A stretch of DNA of 64,000 bases, from contig NZ_NESI01000003.1 of assembly GCF_002778325.1 (NCBI RefSeq), positions 186,001 to 250,000 on the forward strand. Direction: 5' to 3'. The notes below the pieces were generated by a model. That model did not search any database, was not told the DNA's origin, and worked only from the letters and a program-made list of their open reading frames with translations. Shown here one piece after another: positions 34,560 through 44,610 of this stretch; the stretch's first letter is position 1, and every line of letters begins with the position of its first letter. This DNA comes from Limnohabitans sp. B9-3 (GTDB lineage: Bacteria > Pseudomonadota > Gammaproteobacteria > Burkholderiales > Burkholderiaceae_C). The position numbers and the translations under genes were made by a program.

Positions 34560-37151
34560 ATGTTGAAAGCCTACCGTGACCACGTAGCCGAGCGCGCAGC
34601 GCTGGGCATTCCCCCACTGCCGCTGGATGCCAAGCAAACGGCTGAATTGATCGAGTTGATCAAAGCCCCCGCCGCTGGCGAAGAAGCGTTCTTGATGGAC
34701 TTGTTGACCCACCGCGTGCCACCCGGTGTGGACGATGCGGCTAAAGTCAAAGCCTCTTTCTTGGCTGCTGTGGCTCACGGCGAAATCAAAGTGGGCTTGA
34801 TCTCTAAGTCCAAAGCCACTGAGCTGTTGGGCACCATGGTGGGTGGCTACAACGTACACCCGTTGATCGAATTGCTCGACGACGCTGAAGTGGCTGCTGT
34901 GGCCGCTGAAGCTTTGAAGAAAACCTTGTTGATGTTTGACTTCTTCAACGACGTCGCTGAAAAAGCCAAGGCCGGTAACGCCAAAGCCAAAGAAGTGATG
35001 AACAGTTGGGCCGATGCCGAGTGGTTCACCACACGTCCTGAAGTCGAGAAAAAAATCACCATCACTGTCTTCAAGGTGCCAGGTGAGACCAACACTGACG
35101 ATCTGTCTCCAGCGCCTGACGCATGGAGCCGTCCTGACATCCCCTTGCACTATTTGGCGATGTTGAAAAACACCCGCGAAGGCGCAGCGTTCAAGCCAGA
35201 AGAAGACGGCAAGCGCGGCCCCATGGCCATGATCGAAGAGCTGAAGAAAAAAGGCAATTTGGTCTCTTATGTTGGCGACGTGGTGGGCACTGGTTCTTCA
35301 CGCAAGTCAGCCACCAACAGCATCATTTGGGGCTTTGGTGAAGACATTCCTTTCGTGCCAAACAAGCGTTTTGGTGGTGTGACTTTGGGCGGCAAGATTG
35401 CCCCCATCTTCTTCAACACCCAAGAAGACTCAGGCGCTTTGCCGATCGAAGTGGACGTGACTGCACTCAACATGGGTGACGTGGTTGACGTGTTGCCCTA
35501 CGACGGCAAGATCGTGAAGAACGGTGAAACCATCACCACGTTCCAGCTTAAGAGCGATGTGCTGTTTGACGAAGTGCGTGCCGGTGGCCGTATCAACTTG
35601 ATCATCGGTCGCAGCTTGACCGCCAAGGCCCGTGAGTTCTTGGGTCTGCCAGCTTCCACCGTGTTCCGTTTGCCTACTGCACCCATCACCACCAACGCTG
35701 GCTTCACGCTGGCGCAAAAGATGGTCGGTCGTGCCGTTGGTTTGCCAGAAGGCCAAGGCGTTCGCCCCGGTACTTACTGCGAACCCAAGATGACCACCGT
35801 GGGTTCACAAGACACCACAGGCCCGATGACCCGCGACGAGTTGAAAGACTTGGCTTGCCTCGGCTTCTCTGCTGACATGGTCATGCAATCGTTCTGCCAC
35901 ACAGCGGCTTACCCCAAGTCGGTAGACGTCAAAACGCACCGCGAATTGCCAGCGTTCATCAGCAACCGTGGCGGCGTGGCTTTGCGTCCAGGCGACGGTG
36001 TGATTCACTCTTGGTTGAACCGTTTGTTGTTGCCTGACACCGTCGGTACTGGTGGCGATTCACACACTCGCTTCCCTATCGGTATCAGCTTCCCAGCTGG
36101 TTCTGGCTTGGTGGCCTTCGGTGCCGCCACAGGCGTGATGCCTTTGGACATGCCCGAGTCCATCCTAGTGCGCTTCAAAGGCGAAATGCAACCTGGCGTG
36201 ACACTGCGCGACTTGGTGCACGCCATTCCTTTGTACGCGATCAAGCAAGGTTTGTTGACTGTGGCCAAGGCCGGCAAGATCAACGAATTCTCTGGTCGCA
36301 TCTTGGAAATCGAAGGCTTGCCCAACCTCAAGGTCGAGCAAGCGTTTGAATTGTCTGACGCGTCTGCTGAGCGTTCTGCTGCTGGTTGCTCGATCAAGCT
36401 CAACAAAGAGCCTGTCGAGGAATACCTCAAGTCCAACGTGGTGTTGATGAAGAACATGATTGCCGACGGCTACGCCGACGCACGCACCTTGGCTCGCCGC
36501 ATCGAAAAGGTGGAGCAATGGTTGGCTGCACCTAGTCTGTTGGAAGCCGACAAAGATGCTGAGTACGCACACGTCATCGAGATCGATTTGGCAGACATCA
36601 AAGAGCCGATCGTGTGCTGCCCGAACGACCCAGATGACGCCAAGTTCTTATCTGAAGTGTCTGGCACCCACATTGACGAAGCCTTCATCGGCTCTTGCAT
36701 GACCAACATCGGCCACTTCCGCGCAGCTGCCAAGTTGCTCGGCGGCCAGCGCGACATCCCTGTCAAGTTGTGGGTGGCACCGCCAACGAAGATGGACGAG
36801 AGCGAGCTGATCAAAGAAGGTCACTACGCGGCGTTCGGCACAGCCGGTGCGCGCACCGAAATGCCAGGCTGTTCGTTGTGCATGGGTAACCAAGCGCAAG
36901 TGCGTGAAGGCGCGACGGTGGTGTCTACCTCCACACGTAACTTCCCCAACCGTTTGGGTAAGAACACCAACGTGTACTTGGCATCTGCCGAGTTGGCCGC
37001 CATCACCTCGAAGATGGGCAAGTTCCCAACCGTGGCTGAATACCACGCTGCAATGGGCGTGGTCAACAGCGACGGCGCAGCCATCTACAAGTACTTGAAC
37101 TTCAACCAGATCGACGAGTATGTTGAAACTGCCAAGGGCGTGACTGCTTAA
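34560..37151 (+). CDS. acnB: Aconitate hydratase B
   Basis: 863 residues, the length of AcnB, with the swivelling domain at the N-terminus as is typical for this type: HEAT-like region (1-160), domain 4 ('[17 protein letters not shown]', about 240), then domains 1-3. Iron-sulfur ligands are in '[11 protein letters not shown]' and '[13 protein letters not shown]'; '[17 protein letters not shown]' is also conserved. It isomerises citrate to isocitrate, and AcnB proteins can bind mRNA when the cluster is lost. It is preceded by a CGGAG ribosome binding site. Confidence 0.97.
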   Translation: MLKAYRDHVAERAALGIPPLPLDAKQTAELIELIKAPAAGEEAFLMDLLTHRVPPGVDDAAKVKASFLAAVAHGEIKVGLISKSKATELLGTMVGGYNVHPLIELLDDAEVAAVAAEALKKTLLMFDFFNDVAEKAKAGNAKAKEVMNSWADAEWFTTRPEVEKKITITVFKVPGETNTDDLSPAPDAWSRPDIPLHYLAMLKNTREGAAFKPEEDGKRGPMAMIEELKKKGNLVSYVGDVVGTGSSRKSATNSIIWGFGEDIPFVPNKRFGGVTLGGKIAPIFFNTQEDSGALPIEVDVTALNMGDVVDVLPYDGKIVKNGETITTFQLKSDVLFDEVRAGGRINLIIGRSLTAKAREFLGLPASTVFRLPTAPITTNAGFTLAQKMVGRAVGLPEGQGVRPGTYCEPKMTTVGSQDTTGPMTRDELKDLACLGFSADMVMQSFCHTAAYPKSVDVKTHRELPAFISNRGGVALRPGDGVIHSWLNRLLLPDTVGTGGDSHTRFPIGISFPAGSGLVAFGAATGVMPLDMPESILVRFKGEMQPGVTLRDLVHAIPLYAIKQGLLTVAKAGKINEFSGRILEIEGLPNLKVEQAFELSDASAERSAAGCSIKLNKEPVEEYLKSNVVLMKNMIADGYADARTLARRIEKVEQWLAAPSLLEADKDAEYAHVIEIDLADIKEPIVCCPNDPDDAKFLSEVSGTHIDEAFIGSCMTNIGHFRAAAKLLGGQRDIPVKLWVAPPTKMDESELIKEGHYAAFGTAGARTEMPGCSLCMGNQAQVREGATVVSTSTRNFPNRLGKNTNVYLASAELAAITSKMGKFPTVAEYHAAMGVVNSDGAAIYKYLNFNQIDEYVETAKGVTA

Positions 37152-37191
37152 GCAGCCCGCGTCTTCACCCAGCGCTTCGGTGTTGGTTGAT

Positions 37192-37227
37192 AAAAACCCG
37201 CAAAGCGCGAGCCTTGCGGGTTTTTTT
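37192..37227 (+). terminator. Intrinsic terminator of acnB
   Basis: Stem AAACCCGCAA (37194-37203) with TTGCGGGTTT (37214-37223), 10-nt loop, run of seven T's. It lies 40 nt after the acnB stop. Confidence 0.92.
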
Positions 37228-37242
37228 ATGCGTGGCTAAAAA

Positions 37243-38214
37243 TCACTCAGGATCGATTTTTGCGTCTCGTACCACTTTGGCCCAGCGGGGAGCTTCAGCC
37301 TTGATGAGGGCCGCAAATTGCTCGGGCGTGCCGCCGCCCACCTCGTTGCCTTGACTCAAGATTTTGTCTTTCACCTCAGCCGTTTGCAGCGCTTGGTTGC
37401 ACACGGTGTTGAGTTGCTTGACCAGCTCAGGCGACATGCCTTTGGGACCAATCAGGCCTTGCCAATTCAGCACTTCCACTGCTGGGTAGCCTTGCTCTCC
37501 CATGGTGGGCAGATCGGGCAAAAGAGGAGAGCGTTTTTTGCTGGTGATGGCCAGGGCACGCATGCGTCCACCTTGGATAGCGGGCATGGCGGCATACATT
37601 TGTTCAAACATCATGTGCACTTGGCCGCTCATCAAATCTGTAGCGCCAGCAGAGCCGCTTTTGTAGGGGGCATGAATCATGTCGATGCCTGCTTCATGCT
37701 CAAACAAGGCGCCGCTCAAATGGTGTGAACCGCCGATGCCGCCAGAGGCGTAGCTAAGTTTGCCAGGGGATGCTTTGGCTGCTGCTACGAGGTCTTTCAC
37801 CGTTTTGTAAGGCGAGTCGTTGCGCACCATCAAAATGAGCGGGCCGCGCTCGATCAAGCAAATGGGTGTGAGGTCGTTGAGTGGGTCGAAGTTGAGCTTT
37901 TTGAACAAGGCTTGGTTGACGGCCAAGGGGGCGAAGTTGCCCATACCTAGGGTGTAGCCGTCTGGCTTGCCACGGGCAATGGCTTCGGTGCCAATGTTGC
38001 CGCCTGCACCCGCTTTGTTGTCGATGATGATGGGCTGCCCCAAGATGCTGCCCATGGCTTTGGCGACTTGGCGAGAACGGCTGTCGGCGTTACCACCTGC
38101 CGCGTAGGGGCAGATCCATGTGATCGTTTTGGTGGGGTATTTGTCTTGGGCTTGTGCGAACAGTGGCAGCAAGCTGGCACTGGCCGTGGCTTGAATGAGG
38201 GCGCGGCGTTTCAT
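37243..38214 (-). CDS. Tripartite tricarboxylate transporter binding protein (Bug/TctC family)
   Basis: 323 residues from the ATG at 38214. A signal peptide (MKRRALIQATASASLLPLFA) is cut at 'AQA', followed by 'YPTKTITWICPYAAGGNADS', the Bug N-terminus with ligand-contacting Ala-Gly-Gly, and 'DNKAGAGGNIGTEAIARGKPDGYTL' segments. It binds a small organic anion in the periplasm. It is divergent from an FAD monooxygenase gene (88 nt apart), the common arrangement for an aromatic-acid or organic-acid catabolic pair. The second orphan Bug gene of the window. Confidence 0.92.
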   Translation of the reverse strand: MKRRALIQATASASLLPLFAQAQDKYPTKTITWICPYAAGGNADSRSRQVAKAMGSILGQPIIIDNKAGAGGNIGTEAIARGKPDGYTLGMGNFAPLAVNQALFKKLNFDPLNDLTPICLIERGPLILMVRNDSPYKTVKDLVAAAKASPGKLSYASGGIGGSHHLSGALFEHEAGIDMIHAPYKSGSAGATDLMSGQVHMMFEQMYAAMPAIQGGRMRALAITSKKRSPLLPDLPTMGEQGYPAVEVLNWQGLIGPKGMSPELVKQLNTVCNQALQTAEVKDKILSQGNEVGGGTPEQFAALIKAEAPRWAKVVRDAKIDPE

Positions 38215-38302
38215 GGTCGGAGTCTCCTTATTTTTAAATGTAACAAAGCACAGGTCCCTGCTTGAGAACTTTGGACGCTGCCGGCATAGCACAATCACGT
38301 CC

Positions 38303-39523
38303 ATGAATCGAAGTGTGTTGATTGCAGGAGGTGGCATTGCAGGCATGGCAGCAGGCTTCGCGGCTGCGCGTGCAGGCTGGCAATCTAGCGTGTTTGAACG
38401 GGCTGGCGCGTTTTCAGAAGTGGGTGCTGGTGTGCAGCTAGGCCCAAATGTGACCCGCATTTTGCAAGCTTGGGGTTTGGGTGATGCCCTCACGCAGGTG
38501 GCAGCATTTCCTTCGGGCTTGCATGCGCGCAGCATGACAACAGGAGAGGTGTTTGCCACACTGCCTTTGAAAGACGCGACTGCAACATATGGTGCGCCTT
38601 ATGCCACCCTTCATCGCGCTGATTTACATGGCCTGTTATGGCAGGCAGCATCGCGCGAAGGTGTCACGGTGATCAGCGACGCTGTGGTGCAGAAGGTGAG
38701 CCAATCTTCGGATGATGTGGTGTTGGATGTCATGCAGCACGCGCAATGGCAGCAGCACACTGCGGCTATGGCCTTGGCTGCTGATGGTGTGTGGAGCCCG
38801 CTACGCCAACAACTTTTAGGGGACGGTTTGCCAAGCTTCACGGGGCACATCGCCTACCGAGCCTTGGTGGCACAAGCCGATTTACCTGTGAAATTTCGTA
38901 GTCAAGATGTGTCGGTGTGGATGGGTTCGCAAGCCCACGTGGTGAGCTACCCCGTGCGAGGCGGTGAGTATTTGAATGTGGTGTGTTTGACCGAAGGGCG
39001 TTTGCTGGATAGCGATGCGCACGACTTGCAGGTTTTGCAAACATGGAATGCCAAGAAGTCTGAATCGCAAACTGTGGCCGAACTGCACTACGCCCTACGT
39101 GGTGCTTGTCGTCCGTTGATTGATTTGATGGCTGCCTGTCGCGATTGGCGTTTGTGGCCTTTGTGCGGCAGACCCGCTATGCAGGGCCCACAACAGCATG
39201 TGCAAGGCCGTGTGGCTTTGGTGGGCGACGCCGCACACCCCATGCTGCCGTATTTGGCGCAAGGCGCAGGCATGGCAATTGAAGACGCACATGCATTGGC
39301 TGAAAAATTACTGGGTGCATCAGCAGCGAATGTGCCCGAACGATTGCAGGAGTTTGCCAGCGTCCGCTGGCAACGCAATGCGCGAGTGCAGGCGAGGGCG
39401 ATTCGCAATGGGCAAATATTTCATGCCTCTGGGCCTCTGCGCGTGGGGCGCGATCTAGGCTTGCGCCTGATGGGCTCGCGTTTGATGGATGTGCCCTGGC
39501 TCTACGGCTACCGTCAGCCTTGA
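38303..39523 (+). CDS. FAD-dependent monooxygenase (salicylate-hydroxylase-like)
   Basis: 406 residues from the ATG at 38303. 'VLIAGGGIAGMAAGFAAARAG' is the FAD Rossmann site, 'YATLHRADLHGLL' a conserved substrate-domain strand and 'GRVALVGDAAHPMLPYLAQG' the second FAD motif (GDAxH). This is the class A flavin hydroxylase family acting on aromatic or related compounds such as salicylate, 6-hydroxynicotinate or 3-hydroxybenzoate. The substrate is not identifiable. It is divergent from a Bug protein gene and converges on the ykgJ-like gene with 6 nt to spare. Confidence 0.88.
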   Translation: MNRSVLIAGGGIAGMAAGFAAARAGWQSSVFERAGAFSEVGAGVQLGPNVTRILQAWGLGDALTQVAAFPSGLHARSMTTGEVFATLPLKDATATYGAPYATLHRADLHGLLWQAASREGVTVISDAVVQKVSQSSDDVVLDVMQHAQWQQHTAAMALAADGVWSPLRQQLLGDGLPSFTGHIAYRALVAQADLPVKFRSQDVSVWMGSQAHVVSYPVRGGEYLNVVCLTEGRLLDSDAHDLQVLQTWNAKKSESQTVAELHYALRGACRPLIDLMAACRDWRLWPLCGRPAMQGPQQHVQGRVALVGDAAHPMLPYLAQGAGMAIEDAHALAEKLLGASAANVPERLQEFASVRWQRNARVQARAIRNGQIFHASGPLRVGRDLGLRLMGSRLMDVPWLYGYRQP

Positions 39524-39529
39524 ACCTCT

Positions 39530-39835
39530 TTAGCTAAGTGCAGGCAATCCGTGGCGCATGCGTGCACGTTGGCACGCATCGCTGCCTTCTTCAAACTCTC
39601 TGCAAGGGGAGGGGCGCCATTCGTAAATGCCGCAAGTGGCTTTTTCGCCCACTTTGCCGCTGAGTGCTGCGCAACGCGGCGGGGAGTAATCGGTGCCGCG
39701 CATGCGGCACATCGTCGACGTGAGCTCTTGGCCCAAACCTGACGGCACAGAGCCGCCGTGTGTATCCATTTCCTCCACGCTGAAATCGACCCGAAAGTTG
39801 GCGCAGCATGCACCGCAACTGGTGCAGGCCGACAT
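39530..39835 (-). CDS. YkgJ-family cysteine-cluster protein
   Basis: 101 residues from the ATG at 39835, which overlaps the argF stop codon (TGATG). The Cys pattern 'CTSCGACCANFRV', 'CRMRG', 'RCAALSG', 'CGIYEWRPSPCREF' matches the YkgJ/UPF0153 family, thought to bind zinc or an iron-sulfur cluster. The family has no established enzymatic role. It is the last gene of argD-argF-ykgJ. Confidence 0.88.
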   Translation of the reverse strand: MSACTSCGACCANFRVDFSVEEMDTHGGSVPSGLGQELTSTMCRMRGTDYSPPRCAALSGKVGEKATCGIYEWRPSPCREFEEGSDACQRARMRHGLPALS

Positions 39836-40776
39836 CACTGACGTCCGAGCAGCAGGTACTCCATGAGCGCCTTTTGCACATGCATGCGGTTTTCGGCTTC
39901 GTCCCATACGACCGATTGCGGGCCATCGATCACGTCCGCCGACACTTCTTCGCCACGGTGAGCGGGCAAGCAATGCATGAACAGCGCGTCGGGTTTGGCG
40001 GCCGCCATCATGTCGGCGTCCACGCACCAATCGTTGAAGGCTTGTTTGCGCGCTTCGTTTTCAGCCTCATAGCCCATGCTGGTCCACACGTCGGTGGTGA
40101 CCAAGTCTGCCCCTTGGCAAGCTTGCATGGGGTCGGTAAAAACTTTGTAGCAATCGCTGTTGCTGAGGCCTGCAATGGCGGGGTCGACTTCATAGCCACT
40201 TGGCGTGCTGACGTGAACGGTAAAGCCCAGCATATCGGCCGCCTGCAGCCAGGTGTTGGCCATGTTGTTGCCATCACCCACCCAAGCCACCACTTTGCCT
40301 TTGAGGCACTCTAGGGGATGCGCGGTCAAGCCGCGGTGTTCGATGAAGGTGAACAAGTCCGCCATGATTTGGCAGGGGTGAAATTCGTTGGTCAAGCCGT
40401 TGATGACGGGCACGCGCGAATTGGCGGCAAAGGTGTTGATCTTGTCTTGCCCGTAAGTGCGGATCATGACCAAGTCAGTCATGCGGCTGATGACTTTGGC
40501 GCTGTCTTCGATGGGCTCTGCGCGTCCGAGTTGGCTGTCGCCCGTGGTTAAGTGCACCACCGAACCACCCAGCTGGTACATACCGGCTTCAAAGCTCACA
40601 CGGGTACGCGTAGAGGCTTTTTCGAAAATCATGGCCATCGTACGGTCGGCTAGTGAATGGTGCTTCTCGTAGGCTTTGAATTTCTTTTTGATGAACGCAG
40701 CCCGTGTGAACAAGTAGGCGTATTCATCGGCCGTGAGGTCGGTGAATTGCAGGTAGTGTTTCAGCGTTTGGGTCAT
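39835..40776 (-). CDS. argF: Ornithine carbamoyltransferase
   Basis: 313 residues from the ATG at 40776. Carbamoyl-phosphate motif 'STRTRVSFE', 'HPCQIMADL' and the ornithine-binding 'HCLPAHRGEEV' are all present. It forms citrulline from ornithine and carbamoyl phosphate. It overlaps argD by 4 nt upstream and the ykgJ-like gene by one base downstream. Confidence 0.96.
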   Translation of the reverse strand: MTQTLKHYLQFTDLTADEYAYLFTRAAFIKKKFKAYEKHHSLADRTMAMIFEKASTRTRVSFEAGMYQLGGSVVHLTTGDSQLGRAEPIEDSAKVISRMTDLVMIRTYGQDKINTFAANSRVPVINGLTNEFHPCQIMADLFTFIEHRGLTAHPLECLKGKVVAWVGDGNNMANTWLQAADMLGFTVHVSTPSGYEVDPAIAGLSNSDCYKVFTDPMQACQGADLVTTDVWTSMGYEAENEARKQAFNDWCVDADMMAAAKPDALFMHCLPAHRGEEVSADVIDGPQSVVWDEAENRMHVQKALMEYLLLGRQ

Positions 40777-41969
40777 GCGGCTTCTGCCAAGAAAGTTTTG
40801 ATAAGCGGCACAAGGATGGCCACCACTTCGTCGGCCTCTGCCTCGGTGATGATGAGCGGTGGCACCAAACGCACCACGCTGTCTGCCGTCACGCTGAGCA
40901 ACAAGCCCGCGTCGAGTGCACGTTGCATCAACGCGCCACATGAACGGTCGAGGTCGATGCCAATCATCAAGCCTTGGCCGCGAATTTCTTTAACGCCTTG
41001 CACGCCATCAAGCTCTCGGTGGAGTGCTGCGTGGAGGTGAGCGCTGACTTGGCTCACGTTGTTGAGCAATTGGTCTTCTTCCATGATGCGGATGGTTTCT
41101 ACACCGGCGCGCATCGACAGCGGGTTACCACCAAAGGTGGTGCCATGGTTGCCCGGTTGGAAGATGTGGGCAGCTTTGGGGCCAGCCACCACCGCACCAA
41201 TCGGCACGCCAGAACCCAAGCCTTTGGCCAAAGGCATCAGGTCAGGCACGATGCCTGCCCATTGGTGTGCAAACCATTTGCCCGTGCGGCCCATGCCGCA
41301 TTGCACTTCGTCAATCATCATGAGCCAATCGCGGGCGTCGCACAGCTGGCGAACTTGCTGCATGTACTCAGCGCGCATGGGCGTCACGCCACCTTCGCCT
41401 TGGATGGCTTCCATGAACACCGCCACCACATTGGGGTTGCCTTCAGTGGCTTTTTTCAGTGCGTCGATGTCGTTCACAGGTACGCGGACGAATCCACCCA
41501 TCATGGGTCCAAAACCTTCTTTGATTTTGTCGTTACCCGTGGCGGCAAGGGTCGCCAATGAGCGGCCATGGAAGGACTTTTCGTAGACCACGATCTCTGG
41601 CGACTCAATGCCCTTCATATGACCGAACTTGCGCGCCAGTTTCAGCGCTGCTTCATTGGCTTCCAAGCCGCTGTTGCAAAAGAACACGTTGGTCATGCCC
41701 GACAACTCGACCAGCTTGGCTGCCAGTGCTTCTTGCAAGGGGATGTGGTAGTAGTTGCAGCTGTGCATCATCTTTCCCACTTGGTCTTGCAAGGCGGGGG
41801 TGAGCTTGGGGTGAGCGTGGCCCAAGGTGTTGACGGCGATGCCAGCCAAGGCGTCGAGATAACACTTGCCGTCGACATCCCACACGCGCAAACCTCGGCC
41901 ATGCGACACAGTCATTGGCAGGCGGCCATAGGTGTTCATGCAATGAGGGGATGCGGCAGGCGTGGTCAT
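40773..41969 (-). CDS. argD: Acetylornithine aminotransferase
   Basis: 398 residues from the ATG at 41969 behind TTGGAG. Class III PLP aminotransferase: 'NVFFCNSGLEANEAALKLAR', 'MIDEVQCGMGRTG' and 'LAKGLGSGVPIGAVV' with the PLP Lys. 'HGTTFGGNPL' closes the site. The overlap with argF supports ArgD (acetylornithine) over other class III enzymes. It converts N-acetylglutamate semialdehyde to acetylornithine. No typical ArgR box is seen; a dyad in the leader (42028-42061) and a TCTTATATAAGA site upstream are candidates for control. Confidence 0.93.
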   Translation of the reverse strand: MTTPAASPHCMNTYGRLPMTVSHGRGLRVWDVDGKCYLDALAGIAVNTLGHAHPKLTPALQDQVGKMMHSCNYYHIPLQEALAAKLVELSGMTNVFFCNSGLEANEAALKLARKFGHMKGIESPEIVVYEKSFHGRSLATLAATGNDKIKEGFGPMMGGFVRVPVNDIDALKKATEGNPNVVAVFMEAIQGEGGVTPMRAEYMQQVRQLCDARDWLMMIDEVQCGMGRTGKWFAHQWAGIVPDLMPLAKGLGSGVPIGAVVAGPKAAHIFQPGNHGTTFGGNPLSMRAGVETIRIMEEDQLLNNVSQVSAHLHAALHRELDGVQGVKEIRGQGLMIGIDLDRSCGALMQRALDAGLLLSVTADSVVRLVPPLIITEAEADEVVAILVPLIKTFLAEAA

Positions 41970-42027
41970 GTCAACTCCAAAAATAAAAACGACCCAACGA
42001 AGGTTGAGCCGTTGAAGCGTGATTTTA

Positions 42028-42061
42028 GAGGCAGCTTTTGACGCTTTCGTGAAACTGCCTC
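42028..42061 (-). promoter_or_regulatory. Inverted repeat in the argD leader
   Basis: GAGGCAG (42028-42034) and CTGCCTC (42055-42061) could form a hairpin in the argD 5' leader, 58 nt before the start codon. There is no U-run, so it is not a plain terminator. Confidence 0.35.
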
Positions 42062-42100
42062 GCGACGTTCGCCCTGGCACCCGCATGACGCTAAAAAGCC

Positions 42101-42117
42101 ATAAGTCTTATATAAGA
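42101..42117. promoter_or_regulatory. TCTTATATAAGA palindrome between argD and DUF3579 gene
   Basis: TCTTATATAAGA (42106-42117) is a perfect 12-bp dyad preceded by ATAAG. It differs by one base from TCTTCTATAAGA in the gntR/mdh gap, which suggests a common regulator. Confidence 0.55.
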
Positions 42118-42188
42118 TAGAATGCATGACACACTGGCGACAGAGGGAGATCCCCCTTCGCTCAAGCCCAACATTCAGCATCTACCCG

Positions 42189-42506
42189 ATGGTCTCACCC
42201 TCTGCCAAAGAAGTATTTATCCTGGGACTCACCCAAGAAGGACGCACATTCCGCCCCAGCGATTGGGCTGAGCGTTTGGCGGGTGTGATGAGCCAGTTTC
42301 GCCCAGGCGGCGCAACGCCGGGTAGCCATTTGAGCTATTCGCCTTGGTGTGTGCCCAATACCTTGGAGGGCAACAAGTGCGTGATTGTTCATACCGACTT
42401 GCGCGATGAAGAGCCTATGGCTTGGAGTTTTGTGATGAACTTTGCCAAAGACAACGGCTTGCAAGTGGTCGAAGCTTGTCTTTTGCCCGAGCCTCCCCCC
42501 AAATAA
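42189..42506 (+). CDS. DUF3579 family protein
   Basis: 105 residues from the ATG at 42189; an ATG at 42126 would add 21 residues unlike the family. The sequence 'EVFILGLTQEGRTFRPSDWA', 'YSPWCVP', 'NKCVIVHTDLRDEEPMAWSFVMNFAKDN' matches DUF3579, a family found mainly in betaproteobacteria and usually next to argF/argD or rpsT. Function unknown. Neither start has a clear ribosome binding site. Confidence 0.8.
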   Translation: MVSPSAKEVFILGLTQEGRTFRPSDWAERLAGVMSQFRPGGATPGSHLSYSPWCVPNTLEGNKCVIVHTDLRDEEPMAWSFVMNFAKDNGLQVVEACLLPEPPPK

Positions 42507-42547
42507 CGTAGAACCTTGGCGCTTGGCTTGAAAAAGTCGAGGCAACA

Positions 42548-42573
42548 AAAAAGCCGCTTCACAGCGGCTTTTT
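42548..42573. terminator. Bidirectional terminator between DUF3579 gene and rpsT
   Basis: Stem AAAAAGCCGCT (42548-42558) with AGCGGCTTTTT (42563-42573), TCAC loop. A's and T's flank both sides, so it serves both convergent genes. Confidence 0.92.
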
Positions 42574-42648
42574 GCTTTTTCTTTGCTGGCAGCGCACCCG
42601 TTACAAACGGCGGCTTGACGGATCAAGCCGGGCTGTTTGCCTGAGTGA

Positions 42649-42948
42649 TCAGGCGGCAAGTGCCAAGGCCTTGACCTTGGTGGAGAGGCGGCTCTTATCG
42701 CGAGCAGCTTTGTTCTTGTGGAAGATGCCTTTGTCGGCAACCGTGTCCACCACAGCTTGCATCTTGGCAAACAGTTCGGTGGCTTTGGTTTTGTCGCCAG
42801 CCAAAACGGCTTTCTCGACGTTCTTCACCGCGGTGCGGTACTTCGAGCGCAACGAGGTGTTGGCGGCATTGATTTTGATGTCTTGGCGGACGCGTTTACG
42901 ACCTGATGCCAGACGTGGGTTTTTTTTCTTGGGTTTAGCTGATGCCAT
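42649..42948 (-). CDS. rpsT: 30S ribosomal protein S20
   Basis: 99 residues, [20 protein letters not shown] with the conserved '[21 protein letters not shown]' helix and '[16 protein letters not shown]'. It binds 16S rRNA early in 30S assembly. It is divergent from murJ; its promoter (42982-43001) shares a signature with rpsP and rplS. Confidence 0.96.
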   Translation of the reverse strand: MASAKPKKKNPRLASGRKRVRQDIKINAANTSLRSKYRTAVKNVEKAVLAGDKTKATELFAKMQAVVDTVADKGIFHKNKAARDKSRLSTKVKALALAA

Positions 42949-42981
42949 GATGAGTTTCCTAGAGGTTTGTGGATGATGCCA

Positions 42982-43001
42982 GCAAAGCCCACGATTGTAG
43001 C
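42982..43001 (-). promoter_or_regulatory. rpsT promoter core with shared ribosomal-gene signature
   Basis: On the minus strand: GCTACAATCGTGGGCTTTGC, with -10 TACAAT and a G-rich discriminator. It matches 16 or more of 20 positions with the rpsP and rplS sites. Confidence 0.6.
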
Positions 43002-43032
43002 CATAAACGCAGCGCTCGCTACACTCAGAGCC

Positions 43033-44598
43033 GTGTCACTGTTCAAATCTGCTTCCATCGTCTCGGGCTTGACCCTCATTTCACGCATCACGGGTTTGAT
43101 GCGTGAACTCCTCATTGCCTCCACCTTCGGTGCCAGCGCCTTGACCGATGCCTTCAATGTGGCGTTTCGGATTCCCAATTTGTTTAGACGCTTGTTTGCT
43201 GAGGGCGCCTTCAGCCAAGCCTTTGTGCCTGTTTTGGCGGCCAGCCGCCAGCAGCAAGGCGATGAGGCGACCCATGCATTGATCAGCCAAGTCGCGACGT
43301 TGTTGGCGTGGGCGCTTTTTGTGACCTCTGTTTTGGGCGTTTTAGCCGCGCCTTGGTTGGTGTGGGCCATGGCCAGTGGTTTGCAACAGTCATCCGAGGG
43401 TTTTGAGGTGGCTGTGGTCTTGACCCGTTGGATGTTTCCCTACATCGCTTTCATGTCGTTGGTGGCGCTGGCGGCGGGGGTGCTCAACACTTGGAAGCGC
43501 TTTGCGGTGCCAGCGGCCACGCCAGTTTTGCTGAATGTGTCGATGATCGTGGCGGCTTGGTGGGGCGGGCCGTGGTTGGGCAGCTTGGGTGTGCCGCCCA
43601 TTTATGCCTTGGCTGGCGGCGTCATGCTGGGCGGTCTGGCGCAACTCAGTGTGCAACTGGTGGCACTGCGTCGTTTGGGGCTGTTGCCACGCATTGGCTT
43701 ACGTTGGCGCGATATTCGTCACGCTTGGTCAGGCCCGGGTCCTAAGCGCATCTTGCAGCTCATGGTGCCCGCCTTGCTGGGCGTGAGCGTTGCGCAAATT
43801 TCGCTGTTGATCAATACCCAAATTGCTTCGCACTTGGTGGCGGGCAGCGTGAGCTGGCTCAGTTATGCCGATCGTTTGATGGAGTTTCCGACCGCTTTGT
43901 TGGGTGTGGCGTTGGGTGTGGTGCTGATGCCCCAGCTCTCTGCTGCCAAAGCGGCCAATGACACGGCCAAATACTCAGACATGCTGGACTGGGGTTTGCG
44001 TTTGGTGGTGGTGCTAGGCGTTCCTTGTGCGTTGGCTTTGCTCGTGTTTTCCAAAGCCCTGGTCGCGGTGCTTTACAACTACGGGGCGTTCAGTGCGCAC
44101 GATGTGCAGCAAACCACGCTTGCCTTGATGGGCTATGGCGTGGGCTTGCTCGGGTTGGTGGCCATCAAGGTGCTGGCACCCGGTTATTACGCCAGTCAAA
44201 ACATACGCACGCCGGTGCGCATTGCGGTGGCGGTGTTGGTCATCACACAACTGCTTAATTTGGTGCTGGTCCCTTACTTGGCCCATGCTGGTTTGGCCCT
44301 CTCTATTGGCTTGGGTGCCTTGGTCAACGCGGCTTGGCTGCTATGGGGCTTGCGCCATAACGGCACGTATGTGATGAGCGCGGGCTGGTTGCGCTTTGTA
44401 TTACAAGTACTGGTGGCGTGCGCCGTGCTGGGTGGGTGGCTGACTTGGGCTGCTCAGTTTTGGGATTGGACGGCTTTGCACGCCACACCGTTTTTGCGCG
44501 TGGGTTTGATGGCGGGCGTGTTGGCAGGCAGTGCGCTGTTGTACTTTGGTACGCTGTCACTCACAGGCTTAAAGCTGCGTGTTTTGTTGCGTCGATGA
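43033..44598 (+). CDS. murJ: Lipid II flippase MurJ
   Basis: 521 residues from a GTG at 43033, which gives the family start '[20 protein letters not shown]'; an ATG at 42976 is possible but would add an unusual 19-residue head. About 14 transmembrane helices; '[45 protein letters not shown]' spans (in pieces) the MviN signature region. MurJ flips lipid II across the inner membrane for peptidoglycan synthesis. The promoter region overlaps that of the divergent rpsT. Confidence 0.94.
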   Translation: MSLFKSASIVSGLTLISRITGLMRELLIASTFGASALTDAFNVAFRIPNLFRRLFAEGAFSQAFVPVLAASRQQQGDEATHALISQVATLLAWALFVTSVLGVLAAPWLVWAMASGLQQSSEGFEVAVVLTRWMFPYIAFMSLVALAAGVLNTWKRFAVPAATPVLLNVSMIVAAWWGGPWLGSLGVPPIYALAGGVMLGGLAQLSVQLVALRRLGLLPRIGLRWRDIRHAWSGPGPKRILQLMVPALLGVSVAQISLLINTQIASHLVAGSVSWLSYADRLMEFPTALLGVALGVVLMPQLSAAKAANDTAKYSDMLDWGLRLVVVLGVPCALALLVFSKALVAVLYNYGAFSAHDVQQTTLALMGYGVGLLGLVAIKVLAPGYYASQNIRTPVRIAVAVLVITQLLNLVLVPYLAHAGLALSIGLGALVNAAWLLWGLRHNGTYVMSAGWLRFVLQVLVACAVLGGWLTWAAQFWDWTALHATPFLRVGLMAGVLAGSALLYFGTLSLTGLKLRVLLRR

Positions 44599-44610
44599 AA
44601 GGCGAGTTGC

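Noticed and set aside
34560..37151. Possible fusion or rearrangement of aconitase because its N-terminus lacks the usual AcnA order
   Set aside because: This is the normal domain order of AcnB, in which the swivelling domain comes first.
42126..42188. Upstream ATG for the DUF3579 gene
   Set aside because: It would put the start 8 nt from the palindrome and add 21 residues unlike the family; the ATG at 42189 gives the family start.
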